A stretch of DNA of 64,000 nucleotides from Pseudomonadales bacterium (lineage in GTDB: Bacteria > Pseudomonadota > Gammaproteobacteria > Pseudomonadales > Azotimanducaceae): the NCBI GenBank assembly GCA_028285415.1, contig JANQPF010000009.1, forward strand, positions 1,054,001-1,118,000, written 5' to 3'. Position numbers and translations under genes: made by a program. This document shows, in pieces, positions 26,102 through 34,295 of this stretch. Every line of letters begins with the position of its first letter. The stretch's first letter is position 1. The notes beneath the pieces are model-generated. The model saw only the letters and a program-made list of their open reading frames with translations. It ran no database searches and was not told the origin of the DNA.

Positions 26102-27511
26102 TCATTCGCGGGCCCACAGCGCCTCGGACATGACACCCACATCGTCCTCGATGACTTTGAGCGCCTGCAGAATCAGGTCTTCGCGGAAGCGTCTACCAAC
26201 AATCTGCACGCAGGACGGTGCGCCATCTGCATAACCTGCCGGGACTACCCCAGCAGGCAAGCCCAGGTAGTTGATGCCGTAGCTGTAGATCGCCGAATCG
26301 AACATATCCTTCAAGCCGGCTTTCGTCTCATCGTAGTCATAGTCGTAGCTCTGCCGCATCAGAAACGGGGTCAGCACGAGCGGGTATTCATCGAGGAACT
26401 GAGACCACTTGCGCACCATGCCCGAACGCGCGGCGATGCCGGAAAAGTAGCCGTCCAGATCCACCATGTCGGATATGTCGTAAAAATTTCGGAAGATATT
26501 CTGGATGGTAGAGCTGCCGAACTCCTGCGCCAGCGGATCGAGCGTCAATTTGATTTCGAGAATGGCGACGCTGAACCAGCCGTGGGCCGGTTCCGTTATC
26601 GGCGGTGGCTCCACTTCTTCGACAACGTAGCCGGCGCGCTCCAGCGATATCGCCGCCCGATCCAGGTTGGCGATGATTTCGGGGTGCATGTCGTAACCGT
26701 GACCGTTGCGGGTAAAAGCCACTTTCAGCGGCGCCTCGAGATCGGGTCCGGAGAACGGCACGGGCGCATGCCAGGGATCACGCGCGTCAGGGCGAATGAT
26801 GGATGGCATCGCCAGCGCAACGTCGTCCACTTCCCGGCAGATGACCCCCTGCACCGACATCAGCTGCGAGAGCAGTCCCCGTTCTGCGGTAGCCGACGGA
26901 TTGTAAGCCGGCACCCTGCCGAGTCCGGGTTTCACGCTCGTAACCCCACAGAGCGTCGCCGGAAAGCGCAGCGATCCGGCGATGTCGTTGCCGTGATGCA
27001 CGGGACCAAAACCCGCCGCCGCCGCGGATCCCGCACCACCCGACGAACCGCCCGCGCTCAAGCGCCCTCCCCAGGGATTGCGGGTCAACCCGTAGAGCGG
27101 ATTGTCCGTGGTGCCGCGCATGGAAAATTCGGGCGTATTCGTCATGCCGATGATGATGGCGCCGGCATCGAGCAGGTTCTGCACGATGGGGGCGTTGCCG
27201 GGTGCGACGATGTCTTTGAACGCCGGGATGCCGTTGGAGTTGGACTGACCTTCGACATCCACGTTGATTTTGATAGTGACCGGCACGCCGTGCAGTGACC
27301 CCAGCGGCTCGCCGGCGCTGACCTGCGCGTCTGCCGCCGCGGCAGCGCCGAAGGCGGCCTCCCGGTCCTGCTCGACGATCGCGTTCAGCTCCGTGTTCAT
27401 TGCATCAATTCTTGCGTATACGTCGTTCAGCACTTCAACCACGCTGAAGCTGCCATCACGCACGCCCGCCGCTATGGAAACGGCGCTTTTGCGCCACAAC
27501 TGTTCTGTCAT
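26102..27511 (-). CDS. Amidase signature family protein
   Basis: A 469-residue amidohydrolase. The amidase signature triad is visible: Lys81 in TIKINVD, Ser156/Ser157 in GGSSGG, and Ser180 in DIAGSLRFP. The substrate is not deducible. Its place, divergent from the NicX-like gene, suggests it hydrolyses an amide in that pathway (maleamate or a related product); the known maleamate amidase NicF belongs to another family, so this is a hypothesis. ATG 27511 has GGAGG about 5 bases upstream. The gene for the YdeP-type enzyme follows 80 bases downstream. Confidence 0.92.
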   Translation of the reverse strand: MTEQLWRKSAVSIAAGVRDGSFSVVEVLNDVYARIDAMNTELNAIVEQDREAAFGAAAAADAQVSAGEPLGSLHGVPVTIKINVDVEGQSNSNGIPAFKDIVAPGNAPIVQNLLDAGAIIIGMTNTPEFSMRGTTDNPLYGLTRNPWGGRLSAGGSSGGAGSAAAAGFGPVHHGNDIAGSLRFPATLCGVTSVKPGLGRVPAYNPSATAERGLLSQLMSVQGVICREVDDVALAMPSIIRPDARDPWHAPVPFSGPDLEAPLKVAFTRNGHGYDMHPEIIANLDRAAISLERAGYVVEEVEPPPITEPAHGWFSVAILEIKLTLDPLAQEFGSSTIQNIFRNFYDISDMVDLDGYFSGIAARSGMVRKWSQFLDEYPLVLTPFLMRQSYDYDYDETKAGLKDMFDSAIYSYGINYLGLPAGVVPAGYADGAPSCVQIVGRRFREDLILQALKVIEDDVGVMSEALWARE

Positions 27512-27551
27512 GCCTGCCTCCCCGGGGCCCAAGTATACACGCCATATTTAC

Positions 27552-27568
27552 ACCACCTGAGCGGTGGT
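27552..27568. promoter_or_regulatory. Inverted repeat between amidase and NicX-like genes
   Basis: ACCACC and GGTGGT arms flank TGAGC in the 88-base divergent promoter. It is a short but exact palindrome in the position expected for an operator. No regulator gene is adjacent. Confidence 0.4.
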
Positions 27569-27599
27569 ATCATTGATGGTTTTCGCGAAGGGGACGGGG

Positions 27600-28646
27600 A
27601 TGCTGCAGGAGCGCATAGAAGGCAAATGGATCGACTGCTTCGAGCGCGTTTTCAGGCGCTGCAACGTCGAAGCAGGCGAAGAAGTGGCAATCCTGTCCGA
27701 AACGCAATCCCGCGCCGTCAACCGCGACCTGGCTGAGCTTGCCCTGCAACGCATCGGCGCCAGGCCCTATCACGTCATCGTGCCGACGCCGCCGCAATCG
27801 GTCAAAGTACCCATTCGCTCTACCGGCGCCACCGACGCCATTCAAGGATCCGCGTCCGTGATCGCGGCACTCTCGAGCGCCGGATTTGTCGTCGACTGCA
27901 CCGTGGAGGGTATGCTGCACGCGGCGGAGCTCCCGCAGATTCTCAAAGGCGGAGCACGGGTACTCATGGTATCCAACGAACACCCGGAAGCGCTCGAGCG
28001 GGTTGAGCCGGACGAAGCGCTCGAAGGTCGGGTGAAAGCCGGCATGAAGAAATTTCGCGCCGCCGGCAACCTGCACGTGTCCTCCGCGGCCGGCAGCGAT
28101 CTCGAGGTGTCGCTGGAAAATGCCGTCGTCGGCGGCGGTTGGGGCTATGTGGCACGCCCCGGCCTCATTTCCCATTGGCCGGGCGGGCTTTGCCTCTGCT
28201 TCCCCGCCGCCGGTTCCGTGAACGGTACGCTTGTCATGGATCGTGGCGACGTGAACCTGACGTTCAAACGCTACGTCGACGCGCCGATTGCGCTCACCAT
28301 CGAAGACGACTACGTCACGAACATCGAAGGCAGCGGCGTGGATGCGGATCTCATGCGTTCCTATTTCGAGGCCTGGGGTGACAAAGAAGCCTACGCCACG
28401 AGCCACCTTGGCTGGGGTATGAACACGGTTGCGCGATGGGATGCCATGTCGATGTATGACAAGCGCGACTTCAACGGCACGGAGCTGCGCGCGTTCGGCG
28501 GCAACTTTCTCTACAGCACCGGCGCCAACGAAGTTGCCGGGCGCCATACGCTGGGCCACTTTGACCTGCCGCTGCGCGGTTGCACGGTGCAGCTCGACAA
28601 CGAAACGATCGTTGCAGCGGGTGAGCTTCAGGGTGAGCTTGCGTGA
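27600..28646 (+). CDS. nicX: 2,5-dihydroxypyridine 5,6-dioxygenase-like (NicX family)
   Basis: A 348-residue protein of the length and pattern of NicX, a non-heme Fe(II) dioxygenase related to M29 aminopeptidases. NicX iron ligands are reported as His265, His318 and Asp320; here the matching residues are His269 (SHLGWG) and His320/Asp322 (GHFD). The known reaction opens 2,5-dihydroxypyridine to N-formylmaleamate. The exact substrate here may differ. ATG 27600 follows GGGGACGGGG; ATG 27576 is an alternative. It is followed, with a 4-base overlap, by an alpha/beta hydrolase. Confidence 0.78.
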   Translation: MLQERIEGKWIDCFERVFRRCNVEAGEEVAILSETQSRAVNRDLAELALQRIGARPYHVIVPTPPQSVKVPIRSTGATDAIQGSASVIAALSSAGFVVDCTVEGMLHAAELPQILKGGARVLMVSNEHPEALERVEPDEALEGRVKAGMKKFRAAGNLHVSSAAGSDLEVSLENAVVGGGWGYVARPGLISHWPGGLCLCFPAAGSVNGTLVMDRGDVNLTFKRYVDAPIALTIEDDYVTNIEGSGVDADLMRSYFEAWGDKEAYATSHLGWGMNTVARWDAMSMYDKRDFNGTELRAFGGNFLYSTGANEVAGRHTLGHFDLPLRGCTVQLDNETIVAAGELQGELA

Positions 28647-29413
28647 CGGACCACGTTCCCAGCCACAAGTCGGCAGGCGCCGGTCCCGCTGTGCTCTTCC
28701 TGCACGGCCTGGGCGGCAACCGACACTCTTTCGATCTGCAGATGGAAGCGCTGGCTGCTGAATATCAGTGCACCGCCTGGGATGTACCAGGCTACGGTGG
28801 GTCACAGCCTCTCCAGCATCTGACCTTCGACGCGCTGGCCGACTGCCTTGACAACCTGATCGACGCTCTGGGCGTAACCCCTCATGCCATTGTGGGCCAC
28901 TCCCTCGGGGGCATGGTTGCACAGACCTGGCTACGTCGCGGCGGCCGCTGCAGCAAAGTGGTGCTGGCGCAGACCAGCGCCCGTTTTGGCAAACCCGGTT
29001 CTGCATGGAACGAGGAATTTCTCACCGCTCGCCTGCAGCCCATTATCAGCGGACAAACGCCCGCCGACTTCGCACGCACGCTCATTACCGGCATGTTTCA
29101 CGATCCCGAAAAGCGCGAAGCGATAGAGGCAGGTGTCGCAACCATGGCACCGCTTCCCGCAGACGTGTACCGCCAGGTCATCGAATGCCTGGTCACCTTC
29201 GACGAAAGCAGTCACCTCCACAACATCACAATACCAACCCTCTGCCTGGCCGCAGAATTCGACCGCACCGCACCCCCTGAAGGGTTGGAACGCATGGCTG
29301 CGACAATTCCCGACGCCCGGTATGAATGCCTGCCCGGCGCGGGCCACCTGAGCTACATCGAAACACCCGAGGCATTTACCCGGGCAATCCAAGATTTTCT
29401 GGCAGTCACCTGA
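28643..29413 (+). CDS. Alpha/beta hydrolase, NicD-like (possible N-formylmaleamate deformylase)
   Basis: A 256-residue hydrolase. The nucleophile is Ser87 in GHSLGG; the acid and His are in AEFDRTAP and GAGHLSY. An oxyanion-hole HGLGG lies near residue 21. The GTG start overlaps the previous stop (GTGA). Adjacency to a NicX-like ring-cleaving enzyme is the reason for proposing deformylation of N-formylmaleamate; sequence alone would allow many esters or C-C hydrolase substrates. Confidence 0.82.
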   Translation: MTDHVPSHKSAGAGPAVLFLHGLGGNRHSFDLQMEALAAEYQCTAWDVPGYGGSQPLQHLTFDALADCLDNLIDALGVTPHAIVGHSLGGMVAQTWLRRGGRCSKVVLAQTSARFGKPGSAWNEEFLTARLQPIISGQTPADFARTLITGMFHDPEKREAIEAGVATMAPLPADVYRQVIECLVTFDESSHLHNITIPTLCLAAEFDRTAPPEGLERMAATIPDARYECLPGAGHLSYIETPEAFTRAIQDFLAVT

Positions 29414-29414
29414 T

Positions 29415-30602
29415 ATGGACAAAATTGAGACCCTGATCGGCACCGCCCGCGAGCTCGGCCGCGACCGTTTTCTACCGCGGGCAGCTACCTACGACAACGA
29501 TGCCCGGTTCCCCACCGAGAACTACGAAGACCTCAGAGACGCGGGTTTCCTGGGCCTGGTCATCCCCGAGCAGTACGGCGGTATGGGTGTCGGCTATGCC
29601 GGTTACGCCAGGATCTCCGCGGAGCTCGGCTACTGGTGCGGCAGCACGGCGCTGACGTTCAACATGCATACCTCCTCCATGCTCTGGTCCGGACCCCTCG
29701 CCGACGATCTTCGCATGACCGGCGAACAGCGTGCCCAGCACGACGCGCGCAGGGCGGCAATCTACGCCGGCGTCATCGAGGAAGGTCATGTGTTTGCCCA
29801 GCCTTTCTCCGAGCCAGACAGCGCCGCTGCAGCCGGCAAAGCACCGTTCGGCACCGAGGCGCACCCGGTGGAAGGCGGCTACCTCGTCACGGGACGCAAA
29901 CACTTTGCTTCCCTTTCCGGCCACGCCGACTACTACGGCGTGCTGTGCACGCTGGCGGGAGAAGCAGCACCGAGCGCCACCAACACCATGTACCTGGCCG
30001 TCCCCGCGACGGCAGACGGGTTCAGCGTCAGCGGCGACTGGGACGTCCTTGGTATGCGTGGCACGGTGTCGAAGAATCTGACCTTCGAGGACGTGTTCGT
30101 GCCCGCCACGGCAGAGCTCCTGCCAGCCGGAATGTACTACCACGCCGCGCGGGAGTGGCCACACATGTTCATGACGCTGTGCCCGACCTACCTGGGTATT
30201 GCGCGCGCGGCATTCGACTTCACCTGCCAGTACCTGAAGGGCGAGCTGGAAGGCGGTCCGCCCGTCAGCCCAAACGTCGACAGCCCCGTTAAACAGCTCG
30301 CCGTTGCCAACATGCGCATCAAGCTCGAACAGGCTGAGGCGCTGTTCCTGCGAGCCATCAGCGAAGCGCAGTACCAGCCGGGAGACGCAGCACGTCTGCG
30401 CGCGTACGCAGCACAATTCACCGTCATGGAGTTTGCCAACGATCTCTGCCGTGAGGCGATCCGCGTGTGTGGCGGGCGCTCCATCTTCAGAGCGCTCCGA
30501 CTCGAACGCCTCTATCGCGACTCGCGCTGCGGCTCGCTCATGCTGCCGTGGACGGCGGACATCTGTCAGGAACGGCTGGCCTTCGAGAGCCTCAAGCGGT
30601 GA
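29415..30602 (+). CDS. Acyl-CoA dehydrogenase family protein
   Basis: A 395-residue flavoprotein. N-terminal helices (FPTENYEDLRDAGFLGLVIPEQYGG), a middle beta domain (GRKHFASLSG, then WDVLGMRGTVSKNLTFEDVFVP) and a C-terminal helical bundle with RVCGGRSIFR fit the family. The usual catalytic Glu cannot be placed with certainty, so a flavin monooxygenase-like role is also possible. It starts 1 base after the hydrolase stop and overlaps the ligase gene by 4 bases. Confidence 0.87.
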   Translation: MDKIETLIGTARELGRDRFLPRAATYDNDARFPTENYEDLRDAGFLGLVIPEQYGGMGVGYAGYARISAELGYWCGSTALTFNMHTSSMLWSGPLADDLRMTGEQRAQHDARRAAIYAGVIEEGHVFAQPFSEPDSAAAAGKAPFGTEAHPVEGGYLVTGRKHFASLSGHADYYGVLCTLAGEAAPSATNTMYLAVPATADGFSVSGDWDVLGMRGTVSKNLTFEDVFVPATAELLPAGMYYHAAREWPHMFMTLCPTYLGIARAAFDFTCQYLKGELEGGPPVSPNVDSPVKQLAVANMRIKLEQAEALFLRAISEAQYQPGDAARLRAYAAQFTVMEFANDLCREAIRVCGGRSIFRALRLERLYRDSRCGSLMLPWTADICQERLAFESLKR

Positions 30603-32101
30603 ACAACCTCGGCGACTGGATTCGCTACAACGCCAATTGGGCGGGGGAGCGTGTGGCGCTCGATCTGGGCGAAGAGCGGTACACGTACGGGGACATGCAG
30701 CGCGAAGTGACGCGCCGTTGTCATCTCCTGACCGATGCGCTCGAGCTTGCGCCCGGGAACCATGTCGCGTATCTCGGTTTCAATTCGTGCGAACTCCTGT
30801 TTCTGCTCTTTGCCTGCGCCCGCATGCGCTGCTCGGTGATGCCGCTCAACAATCGCCTGGCAACTCCCGAACACCGCTGGATACTGGCGCACAGCAACAC
30901 GCGGCTGCTCATTTTCGAGCCGGAGTTCGCCGCGCTGGCGGCGACCCTCGAGGCGGAGCTGCCGGACCTGCGCTGCATTGCAAGCAATGACGAATACCTG
31001 ACGCTTCTGTCACAGTGTGACGACAGCGAGCCTGATGAACCGGGCAATCTGAAAGATCCTGTGCTGCTCATCTACACATCGGGCACTACCGGCAAACCCA
31101 AGGGTGTTGTCCACACCCAGGATGCGCTCTTTTACAACGCGTTGAACGCCATTCACGCTCAGGAGATGCGCGCCCTCGACCATGTGCTGAGCGTGCTGCC
31201 GCTCTTTCACAGCGGCGGCCTGAACATACAGACGACGCCTGCTTTTTACGTCGGCGCGCGTGTTACGCTCCTGCGCCGCTTCGACCCGGGCGAAACGCTG
31301 GAGGCCATCCAGCGCCTGCGACCGACCATGTTTCTGGCGGTTCCGGCGGTGATCCAGGCGATGATGGATCATCCACTCTGGAACAACACGGACCTGTCCT
31401 GCCTGCGCATGGTCGGAACCGGCTCATCCACCGTGCCAGACAAGCTGCTGAACGCCTGGCACGAGCGCGGCGTGCCCGCGACGCAGATATACGGTATGAC
31501 GGAAAGCGCCCCGACCGCCATCTGTCTGCCGATTGCCGCCACTCAGAGCAAGCTCGGCGCGGCGGGCAAACCCGCGATGCACTGCGAAGCGCGCATTGTT
31601 GACGACAACGGCAGCGTGCTCGGCGCTAACGAACGCGGCGAGATTCAGCTGCGCGGCCCGAACCTGTTCCACGAATACTTCCAGGAGCCCGCACTCACCG
31701 GCGCATCGTTCGACGGCGAGTGGTTCCGCACCGGCGACATCGGTCATACCGACGACGATGGTTTCTACTACATCGACGACCGCAAAAAGGACGTCATCAT
31801 CTCCGGCGGAGAGAACATCTATCCCGCAGAGCTCGAAAACGTGCTCGCGGCCATGCCGGAGCTTGCCGAATACGCCGTGGTCGGCCGTCCAGATCCCAGG
31901 TGGGGAGAAGTTGCGGTCGCCTGCATCGTGCTGCGTGAGGGCATGTCGCTCGACGCGGACGAGCTCCTCGAACGGTTCGACGGACAGCTGGCGCGCTTCA
32001 AACACCCCCGCGCGGTTGTGGTTTTCGACACCCTGCCGCGCAATGCCATGGGCAAAGTGCTCAAATTCGAGCTGCGCGCCCGGCTGGAGGCTGGTCACTA
32101 G
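30599..32101 (+). CDS. Acyl-CoA synthetase (AMP-dependent ligase)
   Basis: A 500-residue ANL-superfamily ligase. The phosphate-binding loop is YTSGTTGKPKG. YGMTES, the GEWFRTGDIG motif, the hinge DRKKDVIISGGENIYP, and the catalytic Lys in AMGKVLKFELR are all visible. It would activate a carboxylic acid to its CoA thioester, presumably an intermediate of the same pathway. The GTG start overlaps the previous stop (GTGA), completing a coupled chain of four genes. Confidence 0.93.
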   Translation: MNNLGDWIRYNANWAGERVALDLGEERYTYGDMQREVTRRCHLLTDALELAPGNHVAYLGFNSCELLFLLFACARMRCSVMPLNNRLATPEHRWILAHSNTRLLIFEPEFAALAATLEAELPDLRCIASNDEYLTLLSQCDDSEPDEPGNLKDPVLLIYTSGTTGKPKGVVHTQDALFYNALNAIHAQEMRALDHVLSVLPLFHSGGLNIQTTPAFYVGARVTLLRRFDPGETLEAIQRLRPTMFLAVPAVIQAMMDHPLWNNTDLSCLRMVGTGSSTVPDKLLNAWHERGVPATQIYGMTESAPTAICLPIAATQSKLGAAGKPAMHCEARIVDDNGSVLGANERGEIQLRGPNLFHEYFQEPALTGASFDGEWFRTGDIGHTDDDGFYYIDDRKKDVIISGGENIYPAELENVLAAMPELAEYAVVGRPDPRWGEVAVACIVLREGMSLDADELLERFDGQLARFKHPRAVVVFDTLPRNAMGKVLKFELRARLEAGH

Positions 32102-32172
32102 GTGTTTTCCAGGGAGGACGCCTGCCCGCCGACGCGATAGGCTTAATACTTTGACGGTCTGGAACCTGCCCA

Positions 32173-32610
32173 GTGAGCGACAACAACAACATCGGCGACG
32201 ACAACAACGTGGTTGCACTGGTCGAATCCCTCGAAATCTGCGCAGAACGTGCCGGTGACATCGTGCCGGACATATTTGCCGACTTCTTCGAGCGCGACGA
32301 CGGCGCGCGGCAGCTGATGGAACATTCCGATCAGCTTATGCAGGGACGCATGTTCGAGTCGGTGCTGGAACTTCTGATGAACGATGAGCTCTTCGGCGAA
32401 GACAGTTACCTCGACTGGGAGCTCGACAACCACCTGGTTGCCTACGCCGCCACGCCAGGCATGTATCAGTCCTTTTTCGACAGCATCGTCCAGGTGGTCC
32501 GCGACGGTCTCGGCGCCGACTGGAACGAGCGCTACGCAGCCGCCTGGCAGGCACGCATCGACAAAATCATGGAGCGCGTAAACGCGTTTTCAGCCGCCGC
32601 CAAGGCCTGA
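32173..32610 (+). CDS. Globin-like protein
   Basis: A 145-residue all-helical protein starting at GTG 32173. The pattern resembles a bacterial globin: IFADFFERDD near the start, a middle helix (SVLELLMND), the probable proximal His in LDNHLVAY, and FDSIVQVVRDGLGADWNERYAAAW at the end. A distal Phe/His pair cannot be fixed. It might bind heme and sense or bind O2 or NO. It is 71 bases after the ligase and may be in the same transcript. Confidence 0.72.
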   Translation: MSDNNNIGDDNNVVALVESLEICAERAGDIVPDIFADFFERDDGARQLMEHSDQLMQGRMFESVLELLMNDELFGEDSYLDWELDNHLVAYAATPGMYQSFFDSIVQVVRDGLGADWNERYAAAWQARIDKIMERVNAFSAAAKA

Positions 32611-32698
32611 TCCCCGGGTTAACTCGACGCCGCTCTTCACATACCCTATACGGCCGGTTGGCTACAACGCCAACGACGATCTACAACGAGAGCTGTCG

Positions 32699-33775
32699 AT
32701 GTCCATCCGGAGACTCAACCTCACGCTGCTTGCCGGCTGCCTGATGTGCACGCTGTCGGTAACCGCCGCCGACGATCTGCCAGCCCATCATCGCGATTCG
32801 GGATTCGGCAATCCGTATGCGGAGAAGCGTAATACCAATTTGTTTTCCGTGCTGCGGTCACGCTTCTTTTCGGACGAATGGCAGCGTTATGACAAGGAGC
32901 GCGACCAGGTGCCGGTGACGTCCCCGGATCTCGCGGCGGCACCGACCGACAACGCCACGGTTACCTGGATCGGCCACGCCACCGTGCTCGTTCAGCATCG
33001 CGGCATCAACGTGTTGACGGATCCGATGTTCAGCAACATCGCGTCACCCATATCCTTTCTCGGTCCAAAACGAATTACCCAACCGGCGGTGGCGCTGGAG
33101 GACCTCCCGGAGATCCACGCGGTTGTCATTTCTCACGACCACTACGATCACCTGGATACCGCCACCATCAAGGCGCTCGGCAACACGCCGAGGTATTTTG
33201 TACCCCTGGGTGTGAAACGCTGGTTCGTCAACAAAGGCATTGCCGCCGAACGCGTGGACGAGATGGACTGGTGGGATGAGCGCAGGCTCGAAGTGGATGG
33301 CGAGGAACTTGTCATCACGGCCACACCGTCACAGCACTTTTCCGGCCGCACGCTCACCGATCGCAACAAAACCTTGTGGGCAGCATGGAGCGTTGCGTGG
33401 ACTGACTTTCACACATGGTTTGGTGGCGATACCGGCTACAATCCGCACCAGTTCAAAGAAACCGCCGAGCGCCTGCAGCAGGTGGACCTCGGCGTCATTC
33501 CCATCGGCGCCTACAAACCGCGGCAGATGATGGGACCCATTCACGTGAATCCTGCCGAGGCGGTGGAGATTCACAAGGATCTGCAGGCGCGAGCGTCCAT
33601 GGCCATTCACTGGGGGGCCTTTATCCTCTCGGCGGAAGGTGTGCTGACCCCGGCCGAGGATCTGGCGATCGCGCGGGAAGCGGCAGGGTTGGACGAAGAC
33701 ACATTTGCTGCCTGGTCCGTCGGCGAGACGCGTCACTTTCCGGCGCGCACGCCGGCAACCACCGCCGCACGCTGA
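32699..33775 (+). CDS. MBL-fold metal-dependent hydrolase (UlaG/NAPE-PLD-like)
   Basis: A 358-residue exported protein with a signal peptide ending near VTAA. The metal-binding motif is SHDHYDHLD; further ligands are expected in TPSQHFSGR, WFGGDTGY and AIHWGAF. The residues following the second metal ligand resemble NAPE-phospholipase D-type or UlaG-type hydrolases. The exported location suggests phospholipid or lactone substrates, but this is inference. It ends 23 bases before the MaoC gene. Confidence 0.9.
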   Translation: MSIRRLNLTLLAGCLMCTLSVTAADDLPAHHRDSGFGNPYAEKRNTNLFSVLRSRFFSDEWQRYDKERDQVPVTSPDLAAAPTDNATVTWIGHATVLVQHRGINVLTDPMFSNIASPISFLGPKRITQPAVALEDLPEIHAVVISHDHYDHLDTATIKALGNTPRYFVPLGVKRWFVNKGIAAERVDEMDWWDERRLEVDGEELVITATPSQHFSGRTLTDRNKTLWAAWSVAWTDFHTWFGGDTGYNPHQFKETAERLQQVDLGVIPIGAYKPRQMMGPIHVNPAEAVEIHKDLQARASMAIHWGAFILSAEGVLTPAEDLAIAREAAGLDEDTFAAWSVGETRHFPARTPATTAAR

Positions 33776-33798
33776 CAACTCAGATAGGGAGAGAAAAG

Positions 33799-34278
33799 AT
33801 GACGGATGCAGAAACGCACATGGCAAACGCGCTGGAGATACTCACTTCCCAGCTCGATCAACCAAAGCCTTCTTCAGACTGGTTCGAGATCACCCAGGAA
33901 CGCATCAACGACTACGCTGACGTCAGCATGGACCATCAGTGGATCCACGTGGATGTGGACCGGGCCAAGGACGGTCCTTTCGGCGCTCCGATTGCCCACG
34001 GCAACCTGACGATCGCGGTGATGGGACACCTGCCGACCAGCGAAAAAAGCAATGCGCCGACGTTGGAAGGCCACAAGCTCTCCATCAACTACGGGTTCGA
34101 CAAGATTCGCTTCCCGTCGCCCGTCAAGGTCGGCTCCCGCATCCGCGCCACCAGCACGCTGAAGCGTGCCGAGATCAAAGGCGGCATGATCGAAACGATG
34201 AACGAAATTGTCGTCGAGGTAGAAGGACAGGAAAAACCCGCGCTCGTGGCAGAAAGCCTCGGGAGACTGGTTTTTTAA
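33799..34278 (+). CDS. MaoC family dehydratase
   Basis: A 159-residue hot-dog-fold protein. The catalytic Asp/His hydratase motif is visible in DVSMDHQWIHVDVDRA followed by PIAHG. Members hydrate or dehydrate enoyl-CoA thioesters. The start follows GGGAGAGAAAAG. Together with the acyl-CoA dehydrogenase and ligase it may form a short beta-oxidation-like module. It ends 17 bases before the exported VOC gene. Confidence 0.92.
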   Translation: MTDAETHMANALEILTSQLDQPKPSSDWFEITQERINDYADVSMDHQWIHVDVDRAKDGPFGAPIAHGNLTIAVMGHLPTSEKSNAPTLEGHKLSINYGFDKIRFPSPVKVGSRIRATSTLKRAEIKGGMIETMNEIVVEVEGQEKPALVAESLGRLVF

Positions 34279-34295
34279 GCAACCGTTCGATCAGC

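Noticed and set aside
27570-29006. Long minus-strand frame across the NicX-like and hydrolase genes
   Set aside because: Both plus-strand genes have catalytic motifs and coupled starts; the minus frame does not.
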